From: Colwellia sp. M166
GTDB lineage: Bacteria > Pseudomonadota > Gammaproteobacteria > Enterobacterales > Alteromonadaceae
NCBI RefSeq assembly: GCF_024585285.1
Contig: NZ_CP040755.1
Coordinates: 744,001 to 808,000 of the forward strand
Direction: 5' to 3'
DNA length: 64,000 bases
In this document: positions 55,304 through 63,998 of the stretch, in pieces
How the letters are laid out: the number at the start of each line of letters is the position of its first letter
How positions within the stretch are numbered: position 1 is the first letter of the stretch
Notes under the pieces: model-generated
Database searches by the model: none
What the model saw: the letters and a program-made list of their open reading frames with translations, nothing else
What the model was told of the DNA's origin: nothing
Made by a program: the position numbers and the translations under genes

Positions 55304-56152
55304 ATGTCATCACAATATTTTAAAAGACTTTCTTTAATAGATTTCTATTTAACATATGTAGGTTCTTTTCAACGTAACGATCTAATGAACCACTTTGACA
55401 TTGGCTCAGTTACAGCTACGAGAGATATAAAAGAATATAGAAAACTTTACCCTGAAAATATAATTTATGATGTTAGTTCAAAAAGTTACGTTAAGAATAA
55501 CACTTCTTTTATAAAGAACTTTGATCATAATGATGAATCAGCACTACAATTTTTGTCGTCTGGTGAATGGGTAAGTGAAATAGAAACAAATAAGTTAATA
55601 GGTATTGATACTCAATATATCAAAAGCAAATATGCTGAAAATGTTATTTGTAACTTAACACAAGCTATCTACTCTAATAGTTTTTTGAAAGTTGAATATG
55701 TTTCTAACAGTTCAGGAAAATCATCAAAAAAGTTATTTCCACATAGCATCTATCAGCTTGGCTCAAAATGGTATACAAGAGCTTTTGATGTGGAAAATGA
55801 TAGTTATATTAATTTGAAGCTATCAAGGATCTTATCTGCTGATTTATCAGAGAAGAATGACCGTTCAATAAATTATTTACTTGAAGATAAAGCTTGGAAT
55901 TCAGAACTAATACTTACCGTTGCACCACATCCTAAACTTCCGCACCCTGAAACAGCATTACTAGACTTAAACTTACAAGATAAACCTGTATTTAATATTA
56001 AAACCAACGAAGGGATAGCAGGAATTGTATTATCCTCTATGAAAATTGACATCACCAGTGATGCTTCAGAAAACCCATTTAATTATCAACTGAGGTTAAT
56101 GAATAGACATGACCTTAAAGATTTACCATCACTAGCTTATCTATTTAAATAG
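55304..56152 (+). CDS. WYL-type (BrxR/CapW-like) transcriptional regulator
   Basis: 282 aa from ATG 55,304 (AGGG at 8 nt); a further ATG 18 bp upstream has no ribosome-binding site. N-terminal winged helix (RLSLIDFYLTYVGSFQRNDL, then FDIGSVTATRDIKEYRKLY), then a WYL-like domain in which the usual W-Y-L reads SKWYTRAFD, then a C-terminal wing-like domain. It is of the BrxR/CapW class that represses defence operons. Divergent from the SMC operon and convergent (8-bp gap) with the last gene of the neighbouring operon. Confidence 0.8.
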   Translation: MSSQYFKRLSLIDFYLTYVGSFQRNDLMNHFDIGSVTATRDIKEYRKLYPENIIYDVSSKSYVKNNTSFIKNFDHNDESALQFLSSGEWVSEIETNKLIGIDTQYIKSKYAENVICNLTQAIYSNSFLKVEYVSNSSGKSSKKLFPHSIYQLGSKWYTRAFDVENDSYINLKLSRILSADLSEKNDRSINYLLEDKAWNSELILTVAPHPKLPHPETALLDLNLQDKPVFNIKTNEGIAGIVLSSMKIDITSDASENPFNYQLRLMNRHDLKDLPSLAYLFK

Positions 56153-56160
56153 ATATTCAA

Positions 56161-56793
56161 TTATTTTTGGTCTGGTAGGCAGTCTTTAAATTTCATTTGT
56201 ATACTTGGAATTTTATTTTTTTGATTTGTATTTCCTGACAAAATAACCAAAAGCATACCAGCCATAATTAGTAATCCATTTGAAGTTTTTAATAACTGAA
56301 TTAATTGTTCAACAGGATAACCTTTACTATGCCGACTAATCGCATGAATGCCACCATGTACATAAGAGCTTAATGCCTTCCATGAATATTGCTTAAATTC
56401 ATTTAACGCATCCATGGCAACTTCAGGAGCTTTACCTTCAAGTTTAGTTAGCATTTCACTCAACATTGGCAAATTATTAGCTTTTTTAGCACTTTCGTTG
56501 GTGAGTTCTGTCATTAATTTATCAACTGCAATATCTGATGCGGCATATAACAACCAAATAGCACGAACTAGAGCTTCATACTGTAATCTCACTAAACCAG
56601 TAGCTGAAGTTAGGTTTCCTGTAGAAATGAGTATTTTAATGCTCTCTGAGTGTTCAAAAACAATTGTGCAGAGTATTTTTGAAGCTTTAACTCTTTTATC
56701 ACTACATCTATCATCTATTGAGAGAAAATCTAACAGATCATTTTCTAATTCCAATGACCTACCAAGATAATAATCGAGACTATTAGTAGACAT
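56161..56793 (-). CDS. Helical protein resembling DUF6988/HEPN-like families
   Basis: 210 aa, all-helical. The segment FEHSESIKILISTGNLTSAT then LVRLQYEALVRAIWLLYAA recalls DUF6988 and related DUF5677-like helical families found in defence regions. A later SSYVHGGIHAISRHSKGYP has histidines that could be a degenerate HEPN R-x4-6-H site. A hydrophobic stretch LLIMAGMLLVILSG near the C-terminus could be membrane-associated. It follows the DUF4145 gene by 5 bp. Function unknown; family call tentative. Confidence 0.6.
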   Translation of the reverse strand: MSTNSLDYYLGRSLELENDLLDFLSIDDRCSDKRVKASKILCTIVFEHSESIKILISTGNLTSATGLVRLQYEALVRAIWLLYAASDIAVDKLMTELTNESAKKANNLPMLSEMLTKLEGKAPEVAMDALNEFKQYSWKALSSYVHGGIHAISRHSKGYPVEQLIQLLKTSNGLLIMAGMLLVILSGNTNQKNKIPSIQMKFKDCLPDQK

Positions 56794-56798
56794 AATAT

Positions 56799-57557
56799 TT
56801 AAATTATCCCTTTGGCTTCATTAATTTTATTAGCAAGGTCAAAGATATGTTCATCAGAGGGTTTATATATAATATCTAATACCACTTTCAATATTTCATA
56901 CGCATCTATTGTTTCTTTTTTTGTTAACCCTTCGTTACCGTGAGAGCCAACATTACCTAACCATTTTATAGCTAATAATAATGTTTTGATTTTTTCATAC
57001 ACTTGAGGAAGATTTTCAATTCGAGAATGTAAACTAGCACGCTTTACTTCCCCTTTTTTGTTTTCAAATTCTCTAGGTATTTTTAATTCATCAAGTAAAA
57101 ATTCGATACATGCTCTAATCCGATTACCACAGGAGTCACTATCACAGAAGAATAAAGCAAATGACTTGTTTAGCATATTAACTATGTTTTTTGGTACATT
57201 TTCTTGAACGTTAAATATATTAAGTGAGGGATGAAAATATTTCGGTTTAAACAGAGTGACATATTCATGAATTTCTTCGCCTTTTTCTGAATAGTCATGA
57301 TATTCATCTACATGTCCACTCCCAACAGACATGACAGTTTCACAACATTTTTTATTATTACATTTTAGAATTACATTTATGGTGTACTCAACAAATTCAT
57401 GGTCATAATTTGGATGCCACCTTAATGCAGTCGACTCTGCGGTTTGTTCAATATCAGCAGATTTTTCTCCTATTTCTAATATACCTATTTTACAGGTAGG
57501 ACAAAACCATTGAGGTAAATGCTCAATATTAAACTCTTCTGATAGAAAATTTTTCAC
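56799..57557 (-). CDS. DUF4145-domain protein with zinc-finger N-terminus
   Basis: 252 aa, GTG start. An N-terminal treble-clef-like pair FCPTCKIG and LKCNNKKCCE is followed by a helical domain with DSDSCGNRIRACIEFLLDEL, SLHSRIENLP and the diagnostic IKWLGNVGSHGNEGLT. This is the DUF4145 family, related to HEPN-type domains and common next to restriction and abortive-infection genes. The H in GSHG is the family's conserved residue. It lies 29 bp after the ATPase gene. Confidence 0.8.
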   Translation of the reverse strand: MKNFLSEEFNIEHLPQWFCPTCKIGILEIGEKSADIEQTAESTALRWHPNYDHEFVEYTINVILKCNNKKCCETVMSVGSGHVDEYHDYSEKGEEIHEYVTLFKPKYFHPSLNIFNVQENVPKNIVNMLNKSFALFFCDSDSCGNRIRACIEFLLDELKIPREFENKKGEVKRASLHSRIENLPQVYEKIKTLLLAIKWLGNVGSHGNEGLTKKETIDAYEILKVVLDIIYKPSDEHIFDLANKINEAKGII

Positions 57558-57586
57558 TTTAAATTACTTCCTAAGATTAACAAGCT

Positions 57587-60313
57587 TTATCCTGCTTTCA
57601 ATTTCCCGAATGTTTCGAACTCAATAAATTTTGATTTGAACAACTTTTCAGGCATTTTTTTCTTTAGCAAATTCTGAAAGCTTTCATCATGGGTTGATAG
57701 AATAATTTGCTTCCCCATGTTTGTAACAATGCTTCTAAACAAATCAATAGTTGATAGTATATTAATGCTATCCATTGATTGGATTGGATCATCTATAAAG
57801 ATGCAATCAATCGGTTTACCTTTGCTATCAGTAGTGTTTAAAGCTTTAGCAAGAAAAATACTTAAACTTAAAATGTTAAGTTGAGCCGTACTAAAATATA
57901 AAGTAGGTACAATTGAATCGTCATCACAATCATTTGAAACAAATACGTTAAGCTTGGGCTTATCTTGTGAAAAATCACATTGAAACGAAATTTCGTTATA
58001 TCTAGGATGGGGGTCTATTTTTTTATACAGTGAATTGATTAACCTCTGATAAAAAAATGACTCAATTTGTTTATTAATAAAATTAGATAGTTTCGTTTTC
58101 TCATCTCTTAATTCTTTATTCACGGAACTATCTAGCAATATAATCTCAGCTTCCAACCTCCTTCTATCTTTTTTATTTCCTTCTGATTTTAAAAATGGAA
58201 TAACGTTGGTTTTATATCTTTCTAACTTTTCAATCTCACCCTTCAAGTTTTTCATGCTTTCAATTTTAGAAACACAAACTTCAATGTTTTCTTCAAGGAC
58301 ATTTTCTAGATTGACTCGATCAACTTCTGTATCCCCAATATTAAAATTTAAATTAGATTTAAAAAACACCTCAAATTTAGTCAGTTCAGTTAGTATATTT
58401 TTTATAATCACCTCTATTTCAATAATTTTATTCGCATAGTAGGCTAAATCAGAGCTTGGTAGTCTTTTGCTGAGTGTATCTATATCAGTACTAAGTTGAT
58501 CAACCTCTATTTTGTACTTAGTCATGTCTTGATTCTTTTCTGTGACTAGTTTTTTTAGAGTATTAAAATAATTTCCCTCTTCAGATAAGGCTTCTTTATT
58601 ACTGAATGATTTAATATTTTGAAAATCAAGCTCTTTTTTTAACAGTTCAATTCGCTCTTTTGCATTACTGAGCTGTACTTCAAATAACTTAAGGCTTTCT
58701 TCATCTTTGGCTATTTTTGAATTTATAAGCTTTAAAGATGCTTCTACTCTTTCGAACTCTTTGGTCTGACTTGATATTTTATTAGAAACTGAGAGGAGAT
58801 ATTTGTCCATGCTAAGGTTATCAACAGATAATTTTAGCTTTTCACTTTCTAGCTCTAATCGCTCTATACTTGCTTGATTCGACATTATGGAAGCTTTCAA
58901 ACTCCCCAAAGAAGCTTTGTCGCGATTAAGAGTTGTTGTCTCATTTTTAAGAAGATCATTAAGCTGACTTAACAACTTGGTCTTGTTTATTTCGAGTAAA
59001 CTAGCAAGGTAATCATATTTATTTTGATGCTCGGAACGCTCTTCGACAAGTTTTCCAAGTTCATCTTTTAATAGAGGATTATTTGATACTTTATTAGATA
59101 GTTCTGCATATGATTCATAGGGACTCTGACATAATGGACATTCAGACATTTCAGAACCATTGATAACTTTGACACCTAGGTCTAGCAATTCTTTCAGTTC
59201 ATTGTTTAACGAATCTATTTTTTCAATTTTACTATTAACACTGACAATATTATTTTTTATGTCTTTAAGCGATTTTTCTTGATTTTCGATAGCTAAAATA
59301 CTTTCCCCATAAATTTCAAAGTTAATATTTCCTTCTAAACTATAGATATCTTTTTCAATAGTTTTAATAGCACTTTCAATGTTTAAAATTGTACTTTTTA
59401 CTGTTTCTATATCCGTTATCTTAGCTTTTAATAAATTTGTATCCGTATTTATTACTACCCCTAATGCTATGATTTTTTCATTATTTTCGTCTATACTTTT
59501 GAATACTTGAGGAAAAGTTCTTTTCTTAGAAAGTAATTTATTTAAAGCTGAATTTTCAATTTGAAGCTTTGATGTTAATTCTTTATGCTCATCTTTTTTA
59601 TCTTCTAATGAGCTTTTTGCTTCAACTCTAGAATAATCTATTGTTGATAACTCCGAGTTAATATTTTTAATTTTACTTTCTATGACATCATATTGAGGGG
59701 CAACTTTAATTAAAGACTCATACTCAGAAATTTGTTGTTGATTCAATGAGGCAAGGTTTTTTATTTCTTTAATTTTTTCTTGCTTATCAAAGCGTTCATT
59801 ACAAGAATCTTTAAGATTATTTAGTTTTTTTAACTCAAGTTCATTTTCCCCCAATTTATCTCTCAAAGTAAAATAAGACTTCAACCCTATTTGTTCTTGA
59901 GATGAACCTGATTTGACCAAATTTATTTTACGAAGCATTACTTCATTGTTATTTATCTCATTACTAAGTTCTTCTAACTTGTCTTTTATTAGATTAATAA
60001 ACAAGTAATCATCTTCTTCAGAAAATGAAGGGGTTATTAATGGAAAATTACAATTCATAACATTAATTTTTTTTATTTCTTTATTTGTTAATGCAAGTAA
60101 ATTGGAATCATATTCAACTTCGGTATCTTCACTAAGATCTTTTAATTCACCTCTCAGTGACTTCACTTTAGCCTTATTTAGACTAATGAGGTTAATCACA
60201 GCATTATATTTTTTGTTTATAGATACATCGCCAAATGATGATACAAACTTCTCATATCGTATTTCAGCATCATCCTCCTTAAGAAACGCATCTATCCACT
60301 CTTGGCTTAACAT
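57587..60313 (-). CDS. ABC-3C-type SMC/Rad50-like ATPase, C-terminal frame
   Basis: 908 aa reading from ATG 60,313. Long coiled coils flank a CPLC motif (residues 392-395), a Rad50-style zinc hook, and the C-terminus carries the signature region STAQLNILSLSIFLAKAL, Walker B IDCIFIDDPIQSMDSINI and the switch His in ILSTHDESF. There is no Walker A here; it is in the next frame upstream. The two frames together span 57,587-60,759, about 1,058 codons, the size of ABC-3C and Wadjet-unrelated AAA_23 ATPases. The original gene is evidently one protein split near 60,380 (see finding). Such ATPases are thought to sense invader nucleoprotein and drive the partner effectors. Confidence 0.85.
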   Translation of the reverse strand: MLSQEWIDAFLKEDDAEIRYEKFVSSFGDVSINKKYNAVINLISLNKAKVKSLRGELKDLSEDTEVEYDSNLLALTNKEIKKINVMNCNFPLITPSFSEEDDYLFINLIKDKLEELSNEINNNEVMLRKINLVKSGSSQEQIGLKSYFTLRDKLGENELELKKLNNLKDSCNERFDKQEKIKEIKNLASLNQQQISEYESLIKVAPQYDVIESKIKNINSELSTIDYSRVEAKSSLEDKKDEHKELTSKLQIENSALNKLLSKKRTFPQVFKSIDENNEKIIALGVVINTDTNLLKAKITDIETVKSTILNIESAIKTIEKDIYSLEGNINFEIYGESILAIENQEKSLKDIKNNIVSVNSKIEKIDSLNNELKELLDLGVKVINGSEMSECPLCQSPYESYAELSNKVSNNPLLKDELGKLVEERSEHQNKYDYLASLLEINKTKLLSQLNDLLKNETTTLNRDKASLGSLKASIMSNQASIERLELESEKLKLSVDNLSMDKYLLSVSNKISSQTKEFERVEASLKLINSKIAKDEESLKLFEVQLSNAKERIELLKKELDFQNIKSFSNKEALSEEGNYFNTLKKLVTEKNQDMTKYKIEVDQLSTDIDTLSKRLPSSDLAYYANKIIEIEVIIKNILTELTKFEVFFKSNLNFNIGDTEVDRVNLENVLEENIEVCVSKIESMKNLKGEIEKLERYKTNVIPFLKSEGNKKDRRRLEAEIILLDSSVNKELRDEKTKLSNFINKQIESFFYQRLINSLYKKIDPHPRYNEISFQCDFSQDKPKLNVFVSNDCDDDSIVPTLYFSTAQLNILSLSIFLAKALNTTDSKGKPIDCIFIDDPIQSMDSINILSTIDLFRSIVTNMGKQIILSTHDESFQNLLKKKMPEKLFKSKFIEFETFGKLKAG

Positions 60314-60759
60314 TACTTCATGAAAATGTTCAGTTCCCTGCTCAATTTTTTGGGCTTCAAATTTGTAATCAGGTACTCCTTTTTTTTAACTTTAGGGATT
60401 ATTCTAGAATACGGGACATCACCAAGAGTGGTGTATAAATTGACAAAGCCTTCTTCTAGATCTGAGAACTTATTCCTAAGTATAAGTTGATGCTTTCTTT
60501 TTCCATCATCACCTGTAGAATTTGCTCTTTCTGATTTTGCTAAATCAGAATTAAATCCTCTTCTTCTATCATAGCGAGTAATTTTATTTGTAAAAGCCCA
60601 CTCCACTGCATCATAAAAAGATGTTTTCCCAAAACCGTTTGGCGCATGAATTGAAACAAAACCAGCTACTTCATTTAATTCTGTCATAAAATCAAATGTG
60701 CTACGATTTACATTGTCATATACACGAAAAGATTGTATTTCTACTTTCTTAATCTTCAT
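60313..60759 (-). CDS. ABC-3C-type ATPase, N-terminal frame (Walker A)
   Basis: 148 aa. Begins KIKKVEIQSFRVYDNVNRST and holds the P-loop APNGFGKTSFYDAVEWAFTN (residues 39-46 for the core). It ends in an alien tail KPKKLSRELNIFMK after an A8 tract at 60,380-60,387. Continuing in the other frame from that tract gives VPDYKFEAQKIEQGTEHFH leading straight into MLSQEWIDAF of the C-terminal frame. So this is the head half of a broken or slippage-dependent ATPase gene. The start overlaps the middle-component gene by 11 bp. Confidence 0.85.
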   Translation of the reverse strand: MKIKKVEIQSFRVYDNVNRSTFDFMTELNEVAGFVSIHAPNGFGKTSFYDAVEWAFTNKITRYDRRRGFNSDLAKSERANSTGDDGKRKHQLILRNKFSDLEEGFVNLYTTLGDVPYSRIIPKVKKKEYLITNLKPKKLSRELNIFMK

Positions 60760-61324
60760 CCTTGATCTCCAAAATTATTCTTGAAAGTGTCATTTCGAGT
60801 AGTTCTTTGTCATTTAAATTTTCATTGCCTTGCAGGTAAATAGATTCAATATTTTTAAATACTTTTGATTCTGAATGATATGAAGATTCCTCTGGTAGCG
60901 TTTTAACTTTTTCATCAAGTAAAATATCACTTCCAACAATATATTCAGAAATAATACCTTCTACCACTTGCTTATCTATTTTTTTATCAAACTTATCTAT
61001 AACAACCTTTCTACTCGAAAATTTATTGTTAATAATTTTATATTTAAGTTCTACACCTACTTCTTCCTTACAAAGGTAAAATAAGTAAAAATTCCACATT
61101 TGAAAATCATTTTTAAAATCTTTACTCAGCTCTGAAGAGATCACACTATTTAATATATCCCACAGTTCATTTAACTTGGCCTCAGAGCTAACACTTAAAA
61201 TACAAAGAAAAATGTTATCTATATATGGGGTTTCAACAATAATAATATCGTCAAGTTGATAATCTAAATTTAATTTATTTGAAAATCCTGATTTAGATTT
61301 TTTATATGATATTTCTTGTGCCAT
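60749..61324 (-). CDS. ABC-3C middle-component-like protein
   Basis: 191 aa. The order FQMWNFYLFYLCKEEVGVEL, KYKIINNKFSSRKVVID followed by an acidic tail is the pattern I associate with the middle component (MC) proteins of ABC-three-component systems, which lie directly before the ATPase gene and are thought to couple it to the effector. It overlaps the protease gene by 23 bp and the ATPase gene by 11 bp. No catalytic motif. Assignment depends on both pattern and position. Confidence 0.65.
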   Translation of the reverse strand: MAQEISYKKSKSGFSNKLNLDYQLDDIIIVETPYIDNIFLCILSVSSEAKLNELWDILNSVISSELSKDFKNDFQMWNFYLFYLCKEEVGVELKYKIINNKFSSRKVVIDKFDKKIDKQVVEGIISEYIVGSDILLDEKVKTLPEESSYHSESKVFKNIESIYLQGNENLNDKELLEMTLSRIILEIKDED

Positions 61325-62597
61325 TTATTATATTTTCCCTAATATTGCCCATATTGGCATCAATGAATAGTTCGAGGTTTTCAATAATTGTTTTTTGAAT
61401 ATCATAGATGTGTTTAAACTTTATATCTTGTGCAAGGTTTTGTACTGTGTTGTGAATTGACATCATACTTTGAGGAACTTCAGATATGCTCATAACAAGA
61501 CTAGAGGGAGCTACCGTTAGTGTTGGTTCATCATCACCTAGAGTTGCAACAAAAACATTCCCTCCTCTTTCTAGTTCTGATAAATCAGCTTCACATAGAT
61601 CTTTAATTAACTCAGTCCAATTCTTTTTAACAGTGCCAAAAAACAACTTGTTTTTTTTATTTATCTCTGGCAAATCATCAAGAACTAAACTTCTTTGGCT
61701 ATGTATCTGGTTTAAAGTCAATATTTCCAATAAAGCTGTCCATAAATTTTGATGATTTTTAAATTCATCTTCATGTCGGCTTAATAAATAGTTTGTTGGG
61801 TATCCGTCCATGATCTTCTCAGGACTAAATTCGGCACAAAGCGTATTAGCTATACTATGTAAATCAGTTTTTAGTAAATGAAACCCTCGACTATCTTGCA
61901 ATGGAAATTGAGCAAGAAGATATGTTTTACAAACCAAGTTTGAGAATGATTTGATGAAGGGAGGAAATAGCAGTGAAAGCTCTTCAATATTTTGCCCAAT
62001 TATTTCATCAAATGCTTTCAATGGAACTAAATCTACTCTACTTAAAGATTCACCATCGTCTGGCATAGACATCCTTTTTTGAACACCACCTATCGCAAAA
62101 CTATCATTTAGTAGCTTTAAAATGCCCCCACCTGACTGCCCTACAATTTCACCATGGTTAACTGAACTATTTATTTCAGCTTCAACATAACCGTTAGCTG
62201 TTTGATTCTGAATTGATAATTTATTTTGTCTATATGAAGATGTGTTTTCACGTCTAACATCAGGAAACCCACATAAATAATAATCTTCCGTCTTATTGAA
62301 AAGATTATCTATTCTTAAATGCTTAGGAAGCTGACTAATGAAAGGGACTTTTAAAATTGCTGCGTCTATACCTTCATTTGCATGATAATACGGCTCACCA
62401 ATAACATCCATTGACTCAATCTGTATTACTTCATTTTCACCAATTAGCTCTCTTTGCACTTGAGTTACATTAGTTCCTTCTACAACATGTCTTGCTGTTA
62501 AAACATAAGTGTAGCTTTCTGATGTAGGTTGAAATAAACAACCGCTACCTTCTCCAACTTTTACTGAAAAGAGCCTAAATTTATCTATAGTACTCAT
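61302..62597 (-). CDS. Trypsin-like serine protease, ABC-3C effector
   Basis: 431 aa without signal peptide, so cytoplasmic. Chymotrypsin-fold triad: H37 (LTARHVV), D78 (EGIDAAIL), S155 (GEIVGQSGGGIL). The protease domain covers ~1-220; the remaining ~200 residues are helical (RHEDEFKNHQNLWTALLEIL...) and match no domain I recognise, but ABC-3C effectors carry a C-terminal adaptor in this place. The start forms TAATG with the MBL gene's stop. If activated it would cleave host or invader proteins. Confidence 0.8.
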   Translation of the reverse strand: MSTIDKFRLFSVKVGEGSGCLFQPTSESYTYVLTARHVVEGTNVTQVQRELIGENEVIQIESMDVIGEPYYHANEGIDAAILKVPFISQLPKHLRIDNLFNKTEDYYLCGFPDVRRENTSSYRQNKLSIQNQTANGYVEAEINSSVNHGEIVGQSGGGILKLLNDSFAIGGVQKRMSMPDDGESLSRVDLVPLKAFDEIIGQNIEELSLLFPPFIKSFSNLVCKTYLLAQFPLQDSRGFHLLKTDLHSIANTLCAEFSPEKIMDGYPTNYLLSRHEDEFKNHQNLWTALLEILTLNQIHSQRSLVLDDLPEINKKNKLFFGTVKKNWTELIKDLCEADLSELERGGNVFVATLGDDEPTLTVAPSSLVMSISEVPQSMMSIHNTVQNLAQDIKFKHIYDIQKTIIENLELFIDANMGNIRENIINGTRNII

Positions 62598-63655
62598 TAA
62601 AATTCCATCGTATGTATTTCTGAATATTTAAAATTAGGGAAGTCAGAAACATCTTGCTCAGAGAAAACTTTTAAATTGTAATTGAATAAAAGCTCTGCAT
62701 TATTGTTATGGTTTATTATTCTTGCCAAGCATTGCTTATGCGGAAGCTTATGCTTATCTCCATTTGAGCTAAGTATAAATTTGGACGTATCAACCAATTC
62801 TAATAATTCGTAGCAAGTATTACTCTTACTACCATGATGAGATACCTTCATAAATTCAGCCTTTATAGGATTATCCTTACTGTAACCTAACTCATTCAAG
62901 CTTTTTATTAGAAGTAAAGGATGAGCATCGCCGAGAAACAACATATTTTTCTCATTAAAGGTTAGAATAAAGGCAATTGAGCTACCATTATGAATAGATT
63001 TATCTTCTGTAAATTGATCTTGAAGTAGTAATTTCTTTATCGTTTTGTCGTAATCATCTGACTTTGCAGTATCTAGATTCTTATCCTCAGCAGTCCATTT
63101 TTTTAATAATGATTTGAGTTTCACTTCATCTGGAGAAAGTATTGTAAAACTCAAGCCAAGTTCATGTAATACTGTTTTATTTTCTAATTTTCTAATTAAC
63201 TTTCTGTCCCATATTCCATGCTTTTCAATATAGTCTTCAAATGAGATACCTTGCTTAATACTTGTATCCAAACTGCTACTGTCTTTAACTATTTGTAGAT
63301 TAGAAGAAACTTCAGGAACAGCTTTATCTTCAAAAATTAAGCGACCAGAATTAAACCAAACTTTTTTAACTAAGTCTTTAGCTAAGGGATCTTTCTCAAA
63401 CCATTTTAAAATGCCACCTATATGATCATCATCAACATGAGTTAATATTAATAAATCAATGCTCTCTTTACTCTTATGTATCTCTTGAATAGCTAGTTGT
63501 AAAGCACCAGCTTCGGGTTTACCTCTTTTATTTTTAAATTGGTATGCTCTTCCCGTACCACCATCAACTAGAATGTTTCTATTAATACCTTCTTTGTCTA
63601 CAAATGAAATAAGTATTGAATCACCATTAAATGCTTTTAAAAATTGAATTTTCAT
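62597..63655 (-). CDS. ComEC/Rec2-like MBL-fold hydrolase
   Basis: 352 aa. Metallo-beta-lactamase fold: NILVDGGTG, the metal motif THVDDDHIGG (H73-x-D75-x-D77-H78), FLGDAHPLLLIKS and KVSHHGSKSNTCYELLEL. The GDAH and SHHGSK motifs are those of the ComEC/Rec2-type nuclease-like MBL group, common as partners of ABC-3C and other conflict ATPases. No TM helices. GGAGG 6 nt before the ATG. Substrate could be nucleic acid or nucleotide. Confidence 0.85.
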   Translation of the reverse strand: MKIQFLKAFNGDSILISFVDKEGINRNILVDGGTGRAYQFKNKRGKPEAGALQLAIQEIHKSKESIDLLILTHVDDDHIGGILKWFEKDPLAKDLVKKVWFNSGRLIFEDKAVPEVSSNLQIVKDSSSLDTSIKQGISFEDYIEKHGIWDRKLIRKLENKTVLHELGLSFTILSPDEVKLKSLLKKWTAEDKNLDTAKSDDYDKTIKKLLLQDQFTEDKSIHNGSSIAFILTFNEKNMLFLGDAHPLLLIKSLNELGYSKDNPIKAEFMKVSHHGSKSNTCYELLELVDTSKFILSSNGDKHKLPHKQCLARIINHNNNAELLFNYNLKVFSEQDVSDFPNFKYSEIHTMEF

Positions 63656-63668
63656 ACTTCCTCCAAAA

Positions 63669-63998
63669 CTAGGCTTTAAATATATTCAAAGCTAAATAGA
63701 TGCTGATACATAACATTCCAATACCGAGAGTAAGATATGAAAAATGAATAAGTTTATACCTCAACCTTTTATACTTTTCATTTAACTGCCACTGTTGATC
63801 TTCTTTTGGTTTCTCAAGTTGTTTAGCTAAGTCAAAAAACCTTTTCGCATCTATGCGTAATTCATATAGACAAATAGCTACAGTGGTTACAAAGGCAATT
63901 AATGCACAGAGTAATAACCATTTTTCAGAATGGGTAAATTTGCTAACATCAGACTTTGTAAGAGCAAGGAAAAAAACACCCGTTGCACCTGTGGACAT
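63669..63998 (-). CDS. Small membrane protein, probably truncated by window edge
   Basis: At least 109 aa. Hydrophobic segments LLLCALIAFVTTVAICLYEL (residues ~30-48) and HFSYLTLGIGMLCISIYLAL near the end form two TM helices; between them is a charged cytoplasmic part with RFFDLAKQLEKPKEDQQW. The first ATG is 3 bp from the window edge and the preceding codons are unseen; GVFFLALT could be part of another helix, so the true start may be further right. It ends 13 bp before the MBL gene and is first of the visible operon. Unrecognised family. Confidence 0.65.
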   Translation of the reverse strand: MSTGATGVFFLALTKSDVSKFTHSEKWLLLCALIAFVTTVAICLYELRIDAKRFFDLAKQLEKPKEDQQWQLNEKYKRLRYKLIHFSYLTLGIGMLCISIYLALNIFKA

